Below, one piece after another: positions 1 to 6,379 of a stretch of 33,376 nucleotides of DNA. The notes under the pieces are model-generated. The model did not search any database, had not been told where the DNA came from, and saw only the letters and a program-made list of their open reading frames with translations. Origin of the DNA: a virus; IMG/VR virus record IMGVR_UViG_3300030098_004452, positions 1-33,376 of that record. One strand, 5' to 3'. Position 1 is the stretch's first letter. Each line of letters opens with the position of its first letter. A program made the position numbers and the translations under genes.

Positions 1-281
1 TTTGAAGTCTGGCATACTAAAAAGGTATGTCATTTGCACTTAATTGGTTAGACTTTAAAGAATCCAACTCCTCTTTAAGTTTTTTGTTTTCAGCCTTTAA
101 CGACTCCAACTCATCGTTAGACGATTTTGGCTTTGCTTTCTCTATTTTTTCAAACGATCCACCACTATTCATATCAGTAATAGATAAGCCATTTACTTTA
201 AAAAATGTCATTTCTAGGTCTTGACACTTCTCAATAGTGATTTCATCGCCCTCACCTGCACCTAAAGTCTTTATCATACTA
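1..281. repeat. Left copy of the terminal overlap (circular assembly join)
   Basis: This stretch matches 33096-33376 over 281 bases with seven mismatches, at positions 80, 95, 96, 110, 151, 212 and 257. All seven are pyrimidine transitions on the plus strand. The SSB-like gene reads across it, and the gene order continues naturally from the right end of the window into this copy. I infer an overlap of a circular or circularly permuted genome assembled from slightly different strains, rather than a true identical terminal repeat. Confidence 0.9.
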
Positions 282-445
282 TGTAGGGTTTCTGTTGCGA
301 AGAAACAATCCTCATCACTACTAAGGTCTCCGTTTTTAAAGCCATACATATACCACCTACCATAGTCGTTAGTTCCGATTTTTGGCTCATCAAAAGCCAA
401 TGTTAGTGTTTTAGGTTCTCCAACCTTAAACTTAATTGCACTCAT
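17..445 (-). CDS. Single-stranded DNA-binding protein-like, acidic DIPF tail
   Basis: This 142-aa protein has a beta-rich N-terminal region (about residues 1-90) compatible with an OB fold. A Lys/Glu coiled-coil linker follows (about 105-135), and the extreme C-terminus reads ANDIPF. A short tail ending DIPF is the established protein-docking tip of bacterial and phage SSBs, which bind replication and recombination partners through it. The start at 445 has the leader AAGGAGTG. The gene lies between a possible annealing protein upstream and a replication-initiator-like protein that starts right after its stop (33110 in the other copy), which fits a replication/recombination operon. No full SSB sequence motif is obvious, so the assignment rests on tail, size and context. 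In the second copy the two amino-acid differences, K to R and E to K, lie in or next to the linker. Confidence 0.75.
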   Translation of the reverse strand: MSAIKFKVGEPKTLTLAFDEPKIGTNDYGRWYMYGFKNGDLSSDEDCFFATETLHSMIKTLGAGEGDEITIEKCQDLEMTFFKVNGLSITDMNSGGSFEKIEKAKPKSSNDELESLKAENKKLKEELDSLKSNQLSANDIPF

Positions 446-447
446 TA

Positions 448-1065
448 TTACACTCCTTTGTTTAATTTATAAAATTCTATAATAGCATTGTCTATATTAG
501 GGCTTTGTATTTTATCTTTCCACTCTGCCCCTTGCTCTGAATTAAGAGTTTTAAATATAGCCTCAGCTTCTTCTTTCTTATATTGCTCTTTAGCTTTAAG
601 AAATTGTCTTATTGTGTTTTTGTGGTAATTAGACATAGGTTTTTCAGATTGAGCATTTTTCTTAAAATCATCTGCCTCTATATCTGAATATAACCCATAC
701 TCATATAAATCAAGCAACTTCAATACTTGTCTATCTCTAAGTCGTTTTTCAGCCATATTGAAATAATACTTAGCCATAGTGTTGTCTTTAGTAGAATCGG
801 CAGTAGTCCATATTTTATAACCATCTAGCTCAGCCTCTCCCATCATAGCAACACCATAGAAATTATTATCATTATATAATATCTCTACATCGGGTTTGTG
901 AAAGACTATGCCCTCTTGTTTGGCGATCTTTGTCAAAGCATCGTGAAATATAATATAATTATTTCCGATACACCAAAAGTCTCCAGACATATCTTTCTTT
1001 GTTTGTGGTAGTTTAAGATTATACTTCTCAGCCACTTTTATTATAGGTTGTGGAATACCATTCAT
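448..1065 (-). CDS. Possible single-strand annealing/recombination protein
   Basis: This is a 205-aa soluble protein. The start at 1065 (MNGIPQ) is chosen because AAGGAGAG lies five bases before it; an upstream ATG at 1104 has no leader. The central part ends in MAEKRLRDRQVLKLLDLYEY, followed by SDIEADDF. A conserved Glu-Lys-Arg helix running into a LL-x-LYE segment is reminiscent of the 'ratlaYakRyaL..LLGI' region of ERF/Rad52-type annealing proteins, and similar unnamed proteins occur in marine phages. Position directly upstream of an SSB-like gene supports a recombination role. The gene is secure; the function is inference and may be wrong. Confidence 0.5.
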   Translation of the reverse strand: MNGIPQPIIKVAEKYNLKLPQTKKDMSGDFWCIGNNYIIFHDALTKIAKQEGIVFHKPDVEILYNDNNFYGVAMMGEAELDGYKIWTTADSTKDNTMAKYYFNMAEKRLRDRQVLKLLDLYEYGLYSDIEADDFKKNAQSEKPMSNYHKNTIRQFLKAKEQYKKEEAEAIFKTLNSEQGAEWKDKIQSPNIDNAIIEFYKLNKGV

Positions 1066-1114
1066 TTTAACTCTCCTTGTGTTAATTAGGGTTAATATAG
1101 CCATATATAACTAT

Positions 1115-1459
1115 TTAACCAATAAAAAAAATTATTGTTGCAAAATTGTTTGACATAATATAAATTGTTAATCCATTATCGGTTTGGTTCGATACTTTTG
1201 GCGATAATAGGATTAAAGTGGTTACCAAAAGGGGTTTTTGCTCATAGCCACATACAAGACGAAAGAATTTGAGTAGAGCAATAGTTCTTAATAACGATAA
1301 AATCAATTCTCGCAGTTCATAAATTAAGTTATGATTTGTATGCACGAAAGCGACTCTGAAGGTTGTAATTTCTAAAGGCATAGGTTTCCTCCTCCTAATC
1401 ATAGGGGTAGGGACTCCTCTATGCTTTTGCTCTCTAAAGGTTGTAATATAGTTATTCAT
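1115..1459 (-). CDS. Doubtful ORF (114 aa) or structured leader region
   Basis: An open frame from ATG 1459 overlaps the end of the 22-aa gene. A second in-frame ATG near 1380 sits behind a very strong GGAGGAGG leader. Composition is unlike the neighbours: rich in Leu, Thr and Arg, few Lys/Glu, and ending in a hydrophobic tail. The segment ITTFR occurs twice (residues 5-9 and about 31-35), encoded by a 16-base near-identical repeat. An inverted pair ATTATCG/CGATAAT lies around 1173-1210. It could be a real membrane-associated small protein, or an untranslated leader/promoter region for the operon starting at 1065. I cannot decide from sequence alone. Confidence 0.3.
   Translation of the reverse strand: MNNYITTFREQKHRGVPTPMIRRRKPMPLEITTFRVAFVHTNHNLIYELRELILSLLRTIALLKFFRLVCGYEQKPLLVTTLILLSPKVSNQTDNGLTIYIMSNNFATIIFFIG
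1354..1447. repeat. 16-base direct repeat pair
   Basis: CTCTGAAGGTTGTAAT at 1354-1369 recurs as CTCTAAAGGTTGTAAT at 1432-1447 with one mismatch, 78 bases apart and in the same orientation. If the overlapping open frame is translated, both copies encode ITTFR. Otherwise they could be paired binding sites upstream of the early operon. Confidence 0.6.
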
Positions 1460-1520
1460 AACCAATCGCTATAAGAAAGATTAAAGCAATAAACCAAAAT
1501 ATAAAAAACATATAAATCAT
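1452..1520 (-). CDS. 22-aa membrane micropeptide
   Basis: The 22-residue frame is almost entirely hydrophobic (MIYMFFIFWFIALIFLIAI, then GYE), enough for one membrane helix. Its ATG overlaps the stop codon of the 46-aa gene upstream, the same translational-coupling pattern seen throughout this block, and GGGAGG lies about eight bases before the start. The function is unknown. It could be a small membrane regulator or toxin-like peptide. It is too short for homology to be informative. Confidence 0.45.
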   Translation of the reverse strand: MIYMFFIFWFIALIFLIAIGYE

Positions 1521-1660
1521 TAATAAACCTCCCATTCAGACTTTTCAATTAAAGGTTTGATCAGTTTTATATTCTCTATTGATTGTTTATAAATCTTTAA
1601 TAAGGCTGATTTATATAATGTGTGTTGACTTAATATTTCTCTTTTATCTAGTTTTTTCAT
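1520..1660 (-). CDS. Small hypothetical protein, 46 aa
   Basis: A basic, helix-favouring 46-aa protein (MKKLDKREILSQHTLYKSAL at the N-terminus). Its start overlaps the preceding stop as ATGA, with AAGGAG in the preceding bases. No domain recognised. Tight coupling to membrane micropeptides on both sides suggests co-translation. Confidence 0.55.
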   Translation of the reverse strand: MKKLDKREILSQHTLYKSALLKIYKQSIENIKLIKPLIEKSEWEVY

Positions 1661-1767
1661 TTTTCACTCCTTAAATATTTAACACTAACAAACCATAACA
1701 TTATTATTAACACTATATAACATACTTCTCTCATTATATATAATAAATCAAACATAGCTTCAGTCAT
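1657..1767 (-). CDS. 36-aa single-pass membrane peptide
   Basis: A short acidic N-terminus is followed by a hydrophobic stretch (VCYIVLIIMLWFVSV) and a basic end (KYLRSEK), consistent with one transmembrane helix and a positive cytoplasmic tail. The leader AAGGAGAG sits at good spacing before the ATG. First of three coupled tiny genes downstream of the methyltransferase. Function unknown. Confidence 0.5.
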   Translation of the reverse strand: MTEAMFDLLYIMREVCYIVLIIMLWFVSVKYLRSEK

Positions 1768-1779
1768 CTTAACTCTCCT

Positions 1780-2403
1780 TTATTTATTGTTTTCGTAAAA
1801 AGCTTTTGCAAAACCTGGAGGAGTTTTAGACCTCAGCCTTGCTCTTTCATTTGGTGGCAGACTAAAGCTATCATAAAATATTCTAGCCATTCTTTTCTTA
1901 ACACCTTTTTTGCTTGTAAACTCTACCATATCAGGCTCTACTATATTTGTTGGCTTAGGCATATTAAACTCACCCCATAAACAAGTTCTTTTGCTATAAG
2001 CATCCCCATATTCATAGGGTTGGAAAGTGCATTTAGCATCTCCAATATAATGTTTTAATCTACCTACTGGATTTTCTAACACCCAAAACTTTGGTTTAGT
2101 TATAAATATAATTCTAAGACAAGCATCAACAACAGATAAACCCTCAAGTAATGGTTCTTTACCTTTTTTCTTCCAATGCCTAGCCCCACTACCACTAAAA
2201 TGTGTGCAAGGTGGAGCAGACAATATACCATATATTTGTTCTTTAGGTTTTTTAAACAATCTTACATCACCTGTTCCAAAGTCATCTTCTATCCATTCTT
2301 GTGGATCAATAATTCTAACATCATAGCCATTTTCTTTGTATGGCTTACTCCAGGAGCCTGTGCCTCCACATAAATCTAAAATTATTTTATGTTCATTAAA
2401 CAT
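1780..2403 (-). CDS. Cytosine-C5 DNA methyltransferase-like protein
   Basis: A 207-aa protein with the key motifs of C5-cytosine methyltransferases. LDLCGGTGSWSKPY (about residues 10-23) matches the S-adenosylmethionine-binding motif I. APPCTHFSGSG (about 63-73) contains the catalytic Pro-Cys of motif IV. ENPVGRLKHYIG (about 111-122) is the motif VI ENV/ENP region. It is much shorter than restriction-type enzymes (300-400 aa) and shows no obvious separate target-recognition domain, as is common for small phage versions. Likely it methylates phage DNA, protecting it from host nucleases or marking it. No cognate restriction enzyme is adjacent. The ATG at 2403 overlaps the previous stop as TAATG, with AAGGAGAG upstream. 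Confidence 0.8.
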   Translation of the reverse strand: MFNEHKIILDLCGGTGSWSKPYKENGYDVRIIDPQEWIEDDFGTGDVRLFKKPKEQIYGILSAPPCTHFSGSGARHWKKKGKEPLLEGLSVVDACLRIIFITKPKFWVLENPVGRLKHYIGDAKCTFQPYEYGDAYSKRTCLWGEFNMPKPTNIVEPDMVEFTSKKGVKKRMARIFYDSFSLPPNERARLRSKTPPGFAKAFYENNK

Positions 2404-2555
2404 TAACTCTCCTTTTGTTTATCGTTTAGAAAATCCTCAAATGTTATTTCGCCTTGCTTTGTGTCGATAGCTCTAAATTCTTGCAATAGATTATAAATCA
2501 TATCAACATCGTGAAGACTGAAATACTTTTCTAAAACTTCGGTTAAATTGTTCAT
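2403..2555 (-). CDS. Small hypothetical protein, 50 aa
   Basis: An acidic 50-aa helical protein (MNNLTEVLEKYFSLHDVDMI at the N-terminus). It is coupled at both ends by overlapping start/stop codons, and its 3' end supplies the AAGGAG leader of the methyltransferase gene. No recognised family. Confidence 0.6.
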   Translation of the reverse strand: MNNLTEVLEKYFSLHDVDMIYNLLQEFRAIDTKQGEITFEDFLNDKQKES

Positions 2556-2707
2556 TATAAGCCTATCTTATTAAGTTTTTTATCTATATCTACTCTATCA
2601 TTGTGATGCAAATAATTATAATAATCCATTAATATATCATAGGCTTGTTTATATCTATCTAACTCATCTTGTGTTTTATGTAATAAAGCATCTTTATTAA
2701 AACTCAT
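2555..2707 (-). CDS. Small hypothetical protein, 50 aa
   Basis: A helical, charged 50-aa protein with many tyrosines in the middle (YKQAYDILMDYYNYLHH). Start and stop overlap the neighbouring genes by one to four bases. No domain recognised. Too short to appear in default gene calls, but the coupling and codon pattern support translation. Confidence 0.6.
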   Translation of the reverse strand: MSFNKDALLHKTQDELDRYKQAYDILMDYYNYLHHNDRVDIDKKLNKIGL

Positions 2708-2847
2708 TCTTCCTCCTCATCTTTTATAAATTTAATGTCCACACCATCAAACCTCCATTCAAAAGGCTCTCTGCTTCCATATATTAGTTCTTGAAATAAT
2801 CTAATATCTTCCTCTCCTATTGGTATTGTAATTTGCTTATCTCTCAT
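2704..2847 (-). CDS. Small hypothetical protein, 47 aa, acidic tail
   Basis: A 47-aa protein with a DEEEE C-terminus. The leader AAGGAGG precedes the ATG, which overlaps the stop of the zinc-ribbon gene upstream by ATGA. No known family. A strongly acidic tail on a tiny phage early protein is compatible with binding a basic surface, but this is speculation. Confidence 0.6.
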   Translation of the reverse strand: MRDKQITIPIGEEDIRLFQELIYGSREPFEWRFDGVDIKFIKDEEEE

Positions 2848-3032
2848 TTTTCCTCCTTTATATAAAAATCTTTTGGGTTTAATTCATCTCTTATGATGCC
2901 TTTTATAGCTACATCATTTAAGCCTACACACCATTCACATACAAGAGTGCTACCTTGCAATCCACAACTATCTATGAATCTATAATCTTTATGTTTTATA
3001 GGGTGTTTCCTACATATATGACATTTACTCAT
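2844..3032 (-). CDS. Zinc-ribbon-like small protein, 62 aa
   Basis: Two Cys pairs, CHIC near residues 4-7 and CEWC near 32-35, are spaced as in treble-clef or zinc-ribbon folds, with an additional Cys at about 23. Such small zinc proteins are frequent in phage early regions and often bind nucleic acid or host proteins. AAGGAGG leads the ATG. Specific function unknown. Confidence 0.65.
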   Translation of the reverse strand: MSKCHICRKHPIKHKDYRFIDSCGLQGSTLVCEWCVGLNDVAIKGIIRDELNPKDFYIKEEK

Positions 3033-3190
3033 TTTCCCTCCTTTATTAATATTAATTTATAATTTTGATCTTTGCATTTAAACTCAATATAAGGCTTATT
3101 TATATCCTGCATATCAAGTCTAACATCTTTAAATTCGGTTAGATTATTATATTTCTTTAAATGCTCTAATGCTTGTGATATACTATTCAT
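3029..3190 (-). CDS. Small hypothetical protein, 53 aa
   Basis: A mixed helix/strand 53-aa protein (MNSISQALEHLKKYNNLTEF at the start). The leader is GGGGGTTGCG rather than AAGGAG, like several genes further upstream. The stop overlaps the next ATG by four bases. No family recognised. Confidence 0.55.
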   Translation of the reverse strand: MNSISQALEHLKKYNNLTEFKDVRLDMQDINKPYIEFKCKDQNYKLILIKEGK

Positions 3191-3413
3191 CGCAACCCCC
3201 ATTATCATTCATTTGACAATAAGTATTATTTTTATGCCAATGCTCACATAGTGGACAATTAATTAATAACATATAATCAAGCCAAGCATTATACTCATCA
3301 CTTGTTAAATGCTCACTATATATTCTTTTAGTAGGCTCTTCTTTTATAATTTCTTTACTAGGTACACCACCTAATAAATTATTAGCAAAATCTACCATAT
3401 TTATTTTTTCCAT
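3183..3413 (-). CDS. Small Cys/His-containing protein, 76 aa
   Basis: The C-terminal third has a possible metal site: CPLCEHWH (about residues 53-60), a Cys at about 66 and another near the C-terminus (GGCDE). The N-terminal half is polar and helical. It overlaps both neighbours, with leader GGGAG. Possibly another small zinc-binding phage protein. Exact role unknown. Confidence 0.65.
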   Translation of the reverse strand: MEKINMVDFANNLLGGVPSKEIIKEEPTKRIYSEHLTSDEYNAWLDYMLLINCPLCEHWHKNNTYCQMNDNGGCDE

Positions 3414-3538
3414 TTTAACTCCCTTTTTTTATTCTCTTTAAATATACTTGGCTTACGACACCAAGCACATATACCATAATTTTTATTATCTACATCATAT
3501 AAAGGTTTATAATTACAACATTTACTAATCATTGACAT
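3401..3538 (-). CDS. Small zinc-finger-like peptide, 45 aa
   Basis: The frame starts at 3538 (or at the internal ATG 3532) inside the end of the 59-aa gene and runs 13 bases into the next gene. Residues CCNY near the N-terminus and CAWC at 24-27 could form one zinc knuckle, and the C-terminus is very basic. Context and coupling support it. Function unknown. Confidence 0.45.
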   Translation of the reverse strand: MSMISKCCNYKPLYDVDNKNYGICAWCRKPSIFKENKKRELKWKK

Positions 3539-3704
3539 TATTATATACCTCATTATTAAATAAAGCCCATTCATTATTATATTTATAAGGGCTAAACATT
3601 ACCTCAATTATATCTTTTCCATTGAATTTTTGCTCATAATAAAGCCATTCTAAGAATTGTTTAAACCTATCTGTATTTATATAATCTGTTATATTATTAC
3701 TCAT
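3525..3704 (-). CDS. Small hypothetical protein, 59 aa
   Basis: The protein has many Tyr, Asn and Trp residues, with the segment FLEWLYYEQKFNGKDIIEV in the middle. The leader GGGAG lies about eight bases before the ATG. No family recognised. The 107 bases upstream of it (3705-3811) hold no gene that I can support. Confidence 0.5.
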   Translation of the reverse strand: MSNNITDYINTDRFKQFLEWLYYEQKFNGKDIIEVMFSPYKYNNEWALFNNEVYNNVND

Positions 3705-3811
3705 ATCTTAACTCCCATTTATTACTCTTTTAACTATTATAAGTTTATTAATTATATTTCTAAAAAGCAACTATTTATTTTCATATAAGGCAAATAATAG
3801 CTTAAAACATA

Positions 3812-3892
3812 TTAATTTCTTGTAATTACAATTATAAATATAATCGTAAAACATACTATTATAAGCGATCCAAAGCTTAAGTCTATCATCAT
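3812..3892 (-). CDS. 26-aa membrane micropeptide
   Basis: One hydrophobic run (FGSLIIVCFTIIFIIVI, then TRN) of transmembrane length. The ATG overlaps the stop of the 35-aa membrane peptide as ATGA, and GGAGG lies upstream. Paired with that gene, it may be a two-component membrane peptide set. Function unknown. Confidence 0.45.
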   Translation of the reverse strand: MMIDLSFGSLIIVCFTIIFIIVITRN

Positions 3893-3996
3893 TTTATTAT
3901 GCCTCCTATTATTGCTATTGTAAATAAATATAACCAAAATATAGTAACTACTTTCATCGCATTTTTATCTAAGAATTTATCTATTTTATCAATCAT
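3889..3996 (-). CDS. 35-aa single-pass membrane peptide
   Basis: A charged amphipathic N-terminus (MIDKIDKFLDKNAMK) is followed by a hydrophobic helix (VVTIFWLYLFTIAIIGGII). The leader GAGGG is present. The topology resembles small phage membrane peptides such as host inhibitors or accessory lysis proteins, but nothing specific can be assigned. Confidence 0.5.
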   Translation of the reverse strand: MIDKIDKFLDKNAMKVVTIFWLYLFTIAIIGGIIK

Positions 3997-4076
3997 TTTA
4001 TTGCCCTCATTTTATTATTTTTTATTATGTTTTTTATTATTCTCATATATTTATATAAGAGACATAAAAACCTAGC

Positions 4077-4235
4077 CTAATAATTAATTTGTTCTAAATG
4101 CTTTAATTTATTATAAACATTTACTTTAATTCTATTTACTAGCTTTTTTCTTTTTTCAAGATAAAACTCTATTAATTGTCTATCTTTAGTTTTTATTAAA
4201 TGATTTATTAATATATCTAATTCGTTTAAATTCAT
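4077..4235 (-). CDS. Small basic helical protein, 52 aa
   Basis: A highly charged helical protein (MNLNELDILINHLIKTKDRQ at the start) with a basic middle (LEKRKKLVNRIK). The leader AGGGGG lies seven bases before the ATG, sharing the AGGGGGTTT motif of the next genes upstream. No family recognised. The 80 bases downstream (3997-4076) contain at most a doubtful 17-codon frame. Confidence 0.55.
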   Translation of the reverse strand: MNLNELDILINHLIKTKDRQLIEFYLEKRKKLVNRIKVNVYNKLKHLEQINY

Positions 4236-4247
4236 TATAAAACCCCC

Positions 4248-4484
4248 TTATTTAGTTATAAAAATTCCGTCTTCGGTAAAATATCCGTCTTCCGTGTTGG
4301 CTTCAAAGTCTTCTAGCCATTCCGTGTGGTATATTCTGTCGGCTTCAAAGTCTTCTTTAAATAGCTCTTTTGTATAGCCATCTACAAATAAACATTTATC
4401 GGAACAGGCATAACCAATATCCCACACATAGCCTTCGTTCATTCCTTTTTCGCAAGTGTCGCATTTTCTAGCATAATATTCCAT
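4248..4484 (-). CDS. Conserved small phage zinc-binding protein, 78 aa
   Basis: The ATG at 4484 (MEYYARKCDTCEKGMNEGYV) is preferred over a TTG two codons upstream. Cys pairs C8/C11 (CDTC) and a second pair around residues 27-31 (CSDKC) flank a GMNEGYV segment, the layout of a small zinc-finger family often seen in marine phages. The C-terminal half is acidic and aromatic (YHTEWLEDFE). Probably nucleic-acid or protein binding; no enzymatic motif is seen. Confidence 0.7.
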   Translation of the reverse strand: MEYYARKCDTCEKGMNEGYVWDIGYACSDKCLFVDGYTKELFKEDFEADRIYHTEWLEDFEANTEDGYFTEDGIFITK

Positions 4485-4486
4485 TG

Positions 4487-4663
4487 TCAAACCCCCTCTT
4501 TTTTATTTATAAAATCTAGCATTTTTAAAACATCATCTTTGCTTAAATTAATCATCTGCTTTGGAAACCCGTCAACCAAAAAGTCTAAACAATATCCTGT
4601 ATTATATTTACTTTTATCAAATTCTAGCCTGTATTTATTATTTTTACTTTTATATATTAACAT
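4487..4663 (-). CDS. Small hypothetical protein, 58 aa
   Basis: A beta-then-helix 58-aa protein (MLIYKSKNNKYRLEFDKSKY at the start). The leader GAGGGGGTTTAAAA precedes the ATG. Its own last codons contain the GAGGGGGTTT leader of the following gene, so translation of the two is probably linked. No family recognised. Confidence 0.6.
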   Translation of the reverse strand: MLIYKSKNNKYRLEFDKSKYNTGYCLDFLVDGFPKQMINLSKDDVLKMLDFINKKEGV

Positions 4664-4665
4664 TT

Positions 4666-4752
4666 TTAAACCCCCTCTTTGATTAATTGTTTTATCATTA
4701 TAAAAAGCCTAATCCATATATAAACATTTAATATTATTAATATAGTATACAT
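4666..4752 (-). CDS. 28-aa membrane micropeptide
   Basis: The peptide begins MYTILIILNVYIWIRLFIMI and ends in a short basic tail (KQLIKEGV). The leader AAGGGGG is four bases before the ATG, stronger than expected by chance for a random frame. Predicted single membrane helix. Function unknown. Confidence 0.5.
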   Translation of the reverse strand: MYTILIILNVYIWIRLFIMIKQLIKEGV

Positions 4753-4761
4753 AAAACCCCC

Positions 4762-5037
4762 TTATTGATTTACATTCTTACCAAGTTCAATACCTAGTAA
4801 AAACGAATTTATATTGTTATATAGTTCTTTTTTTGTAGTATAGCCTGTATTTAATAAAGTTCTAGCTCCACCGCTTTTGTTTACTATTTGTTGTAATTGA
4901 TAACCGCCATAAGCTCCTTGAATATAATAGGTACCTACATTAGAACCTTTACCAAATATATATGGTTCCCTAGCGTTACCTGTTAAATCATTTAAATAGT
5001 TTACTTTATTTTCTAACTGTTTTTTTGTTACTCTCAT
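4762..5037 (-). CDS. Conserved small phage protein, 91 aa
   Basis: The start at 5037 (MRVTKKQLENKVNYLNDLTG) is chosen over a GTG four codons upstream. The pattern of an N-terminal helix, LTGN, a YGGYQL core, then GYTTKKELYNNINSFLLGIELG is typical of a small conserved family found in many phages of Gram-negative bacteria, with no known function. It is the first gene of the leftward early transcript, directly downstream of the large gene-poor region, so probably expressed first. Confidence 0.7.
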   Translation of the reverse strand: MRVTKKQLENKVNYLNDLTGNAREPYIFGKGSNVGTYYIQGAYGGYQLQQIVNKSGGARTLLNTGYTTKKELYNNINSFLLGIELGKNVNQ

Positions 5038-5568
5038 TTTTACTCTCACTTTTTTTTGTTATTGTTTCCTAACTCATTCACAATCTATTTGATTGCTAGA
5101 CTAAATTACATACCATTAAAGAACTATGCAACTATTTTCTTTCATATTAGGCAAATATGTTATCAATACCGAAGGGAAAAAAGTTTACATATTTCTAAGA
5201 TTTCAAGCCGATCCTATAAGAAATCATATAGACTAAGACAATAACAAAGGCTTTACATTGAGCAACCAAACAACCAGGCCAAACCTGGAAAAAAAGCCGA
5301 ACCATATACAATTAATACTATATACTAAGACACCAATTAAGATAGCATCTTTAAATTTGTTAAAACTATACAATAATTGATATATACAGCCATTCTACCT
5401 CACATTTCCAAGTAAAAAACTACAATAATTTAACTAAGTGCTTGGTTTTTTAGGGGGGTTAGGCGTATGACGGCTAGGAGGGTTCTGGGGTTACCATTCC
5501 CCATAAAATGTAAAACCTAAGTACGGAAATAATTTGGAAAAGAAGTCCAAGTGTCATATATTACAGGT
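5038..5568. other. Gene-poor divergent region upstream of small terminase
   Basis: These 531 bases separate the leftward early block from the rightward small-terminase unit and must carry promoters for both, but I see no confident -35/-10 pair. Notable parts are CCAGG/CCTGG arms around 5270-5290 followed by an A-run, and a G-rich tract from about 5450 to 5490. The tract leads into a hairpin TGGGG-TTACCATT-CCCCA at 5486-5503. Lying just before small terminase, the G-rich segment is a candidate packaging site (pac or cos). That is inference from position only. Confidence 0.5.
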
Positions 5569-5724
5569 ATGGAAAAACCTTTGACCTTAGAAAGGGAGGG
5601 GGCAAGGGTAGAAACTGGGACTCGTTCTTACCGAAAGTGGAAGAAGAGACAGACTGCTATAGCCAAAGCGTCGGATAATGGACGTTGTTGGTGGATTGAG
5701 CAGTATTTAAAAGCAAAGTTATAA
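5569..5724 (+). CDS. Small basic protein preceding small terminase, 51 aa
   Basis: The frame MEKPLTLEREGARVETGTRS and onward is rich in Arg/Lys, with WW near the end, and stops one base before the small-terminase ATG. It lacks a clear Shine-Dalgarno leader. Gapless abutment with the terminase gene and its ordered composition argue that it is real. It may assist DNA recognition for packaging. No family recognised. Confidence 0.55.
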   Translation: MEKPLTLEREGARVETGTRSYRKWKKRQTAIAKASDNGRCWWIEQYLKAKL

Positions 5725-5725
5725 T

Positions 5726-6379
5726 ATGTCCGACCTATTAAAAAGACCAGACGTTCAAAGAGCTATCGAAATGTACGCCTTACAACCTGATGTTACTGCT
5801 GATGAAGTAGCTAAGGAGTTGGGTGTATCTAGGAATCTTATATATATTTGGCGGAAAAACCCCAAGTTTGTAGATGCTATATATGATAGATATATGATTA
5901 AGTTTGGTGGAGAGTTGCCTGCTGTATTACAAGCGATGATAAGAGAGGCTAAAGCGGGGAATGTGCAGGCAGGACGATTAATATTAGAGCATAGTGGTAA
6001 ATTAGTTAAGAATGTTAATGTGACTATTGATAGTCCTTACGAGAAGTTCTTGAAGTCAGAAAAGGCGGAATTTGAGGTAGTTGATGCTGAGGTAGAGGAA
6101 ATAGTTGATTCAATTCCTGATATAAACGTAGACTTACCTGAGAGAAAAGTTGAAGATCAACGAAAAAGAGTAACAAAAGAGAAAAAGAAGCTAATGACAG
6201 CCAAACAAAAAGAGGAAAGGAAAAGAAAGCGTAGAGAGTGGTATAGATGGAACGCAAGGGCTGAGAAAGCAGGTATTGAACCATTACCAGCACGAAGACC
6301 TACTCCTGCCCAGCGAAAAGCTTGGGAACAACAAATAATAGATTATGAAGAAAAACAAAAAGAAGACCAACAAGGATAG
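5726..6379 (+). CDS. terS: Terminase small subunit
   Basis: A 217-aa protein. The N-terminal ~60 residues form a helix-turn-helix typical of small terminases (VTADEVAKELGVSRNLIYIW). A helical oligomerisation region (ELPAVLQAMIREAKAGNVQA, then GRLILEHSG) follows. The C-terminal half is highly charged and basic (KKKLMTAKQKEERKRKRR), ending in a Glu/Lys tail likely to touch DNA or large terminase. Such subunits bind the packaging start site and recruit the motor. It is unusual here because the large subunit lies on the opposite strand, convergent with this gene. Confidence 0.85.
   Translation: MSDLLKRPDVQRAIEMYALQPDVTADEVAKELGVSRNLIYIWRKNPKFVDAIYDRYMIKFGGELPAVLQAMIREAKAGNVQAGRLILEHSGKLVKNVNVTIDSPYEKFLKSEKAEFEVVDAEVEEIVDSIPDINVDLPERKVEDQRKRVTKEKKKLMTAKQKEERKRKRREWYRWNARAEKAGIEPLPARRPTPAQRKAWEQQIIDYEEKQKEDQQG

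Noticed and set aside
1-281. True direct terminal repeat of a T7-like genome
   Set aside because: The copies differ at 2.5% of positions, they cut through a gene, and there is no other sign of a defined genome end; an assembly overlap is simpler.
1176-1200. tRNA T-arm-like GGTTCGATAC
   Set aside because: No matching acceptor, anticodon or D-arm stems in either direction; no tRNA supported anywhere in the window.
5056-5244. 62-codon plus-strand frame in the gene-poor region
   Set aside because: No start with leader, starts on TTG, and composition (Ile/Tyr/Lys/Arg mix without pattern) looks random.
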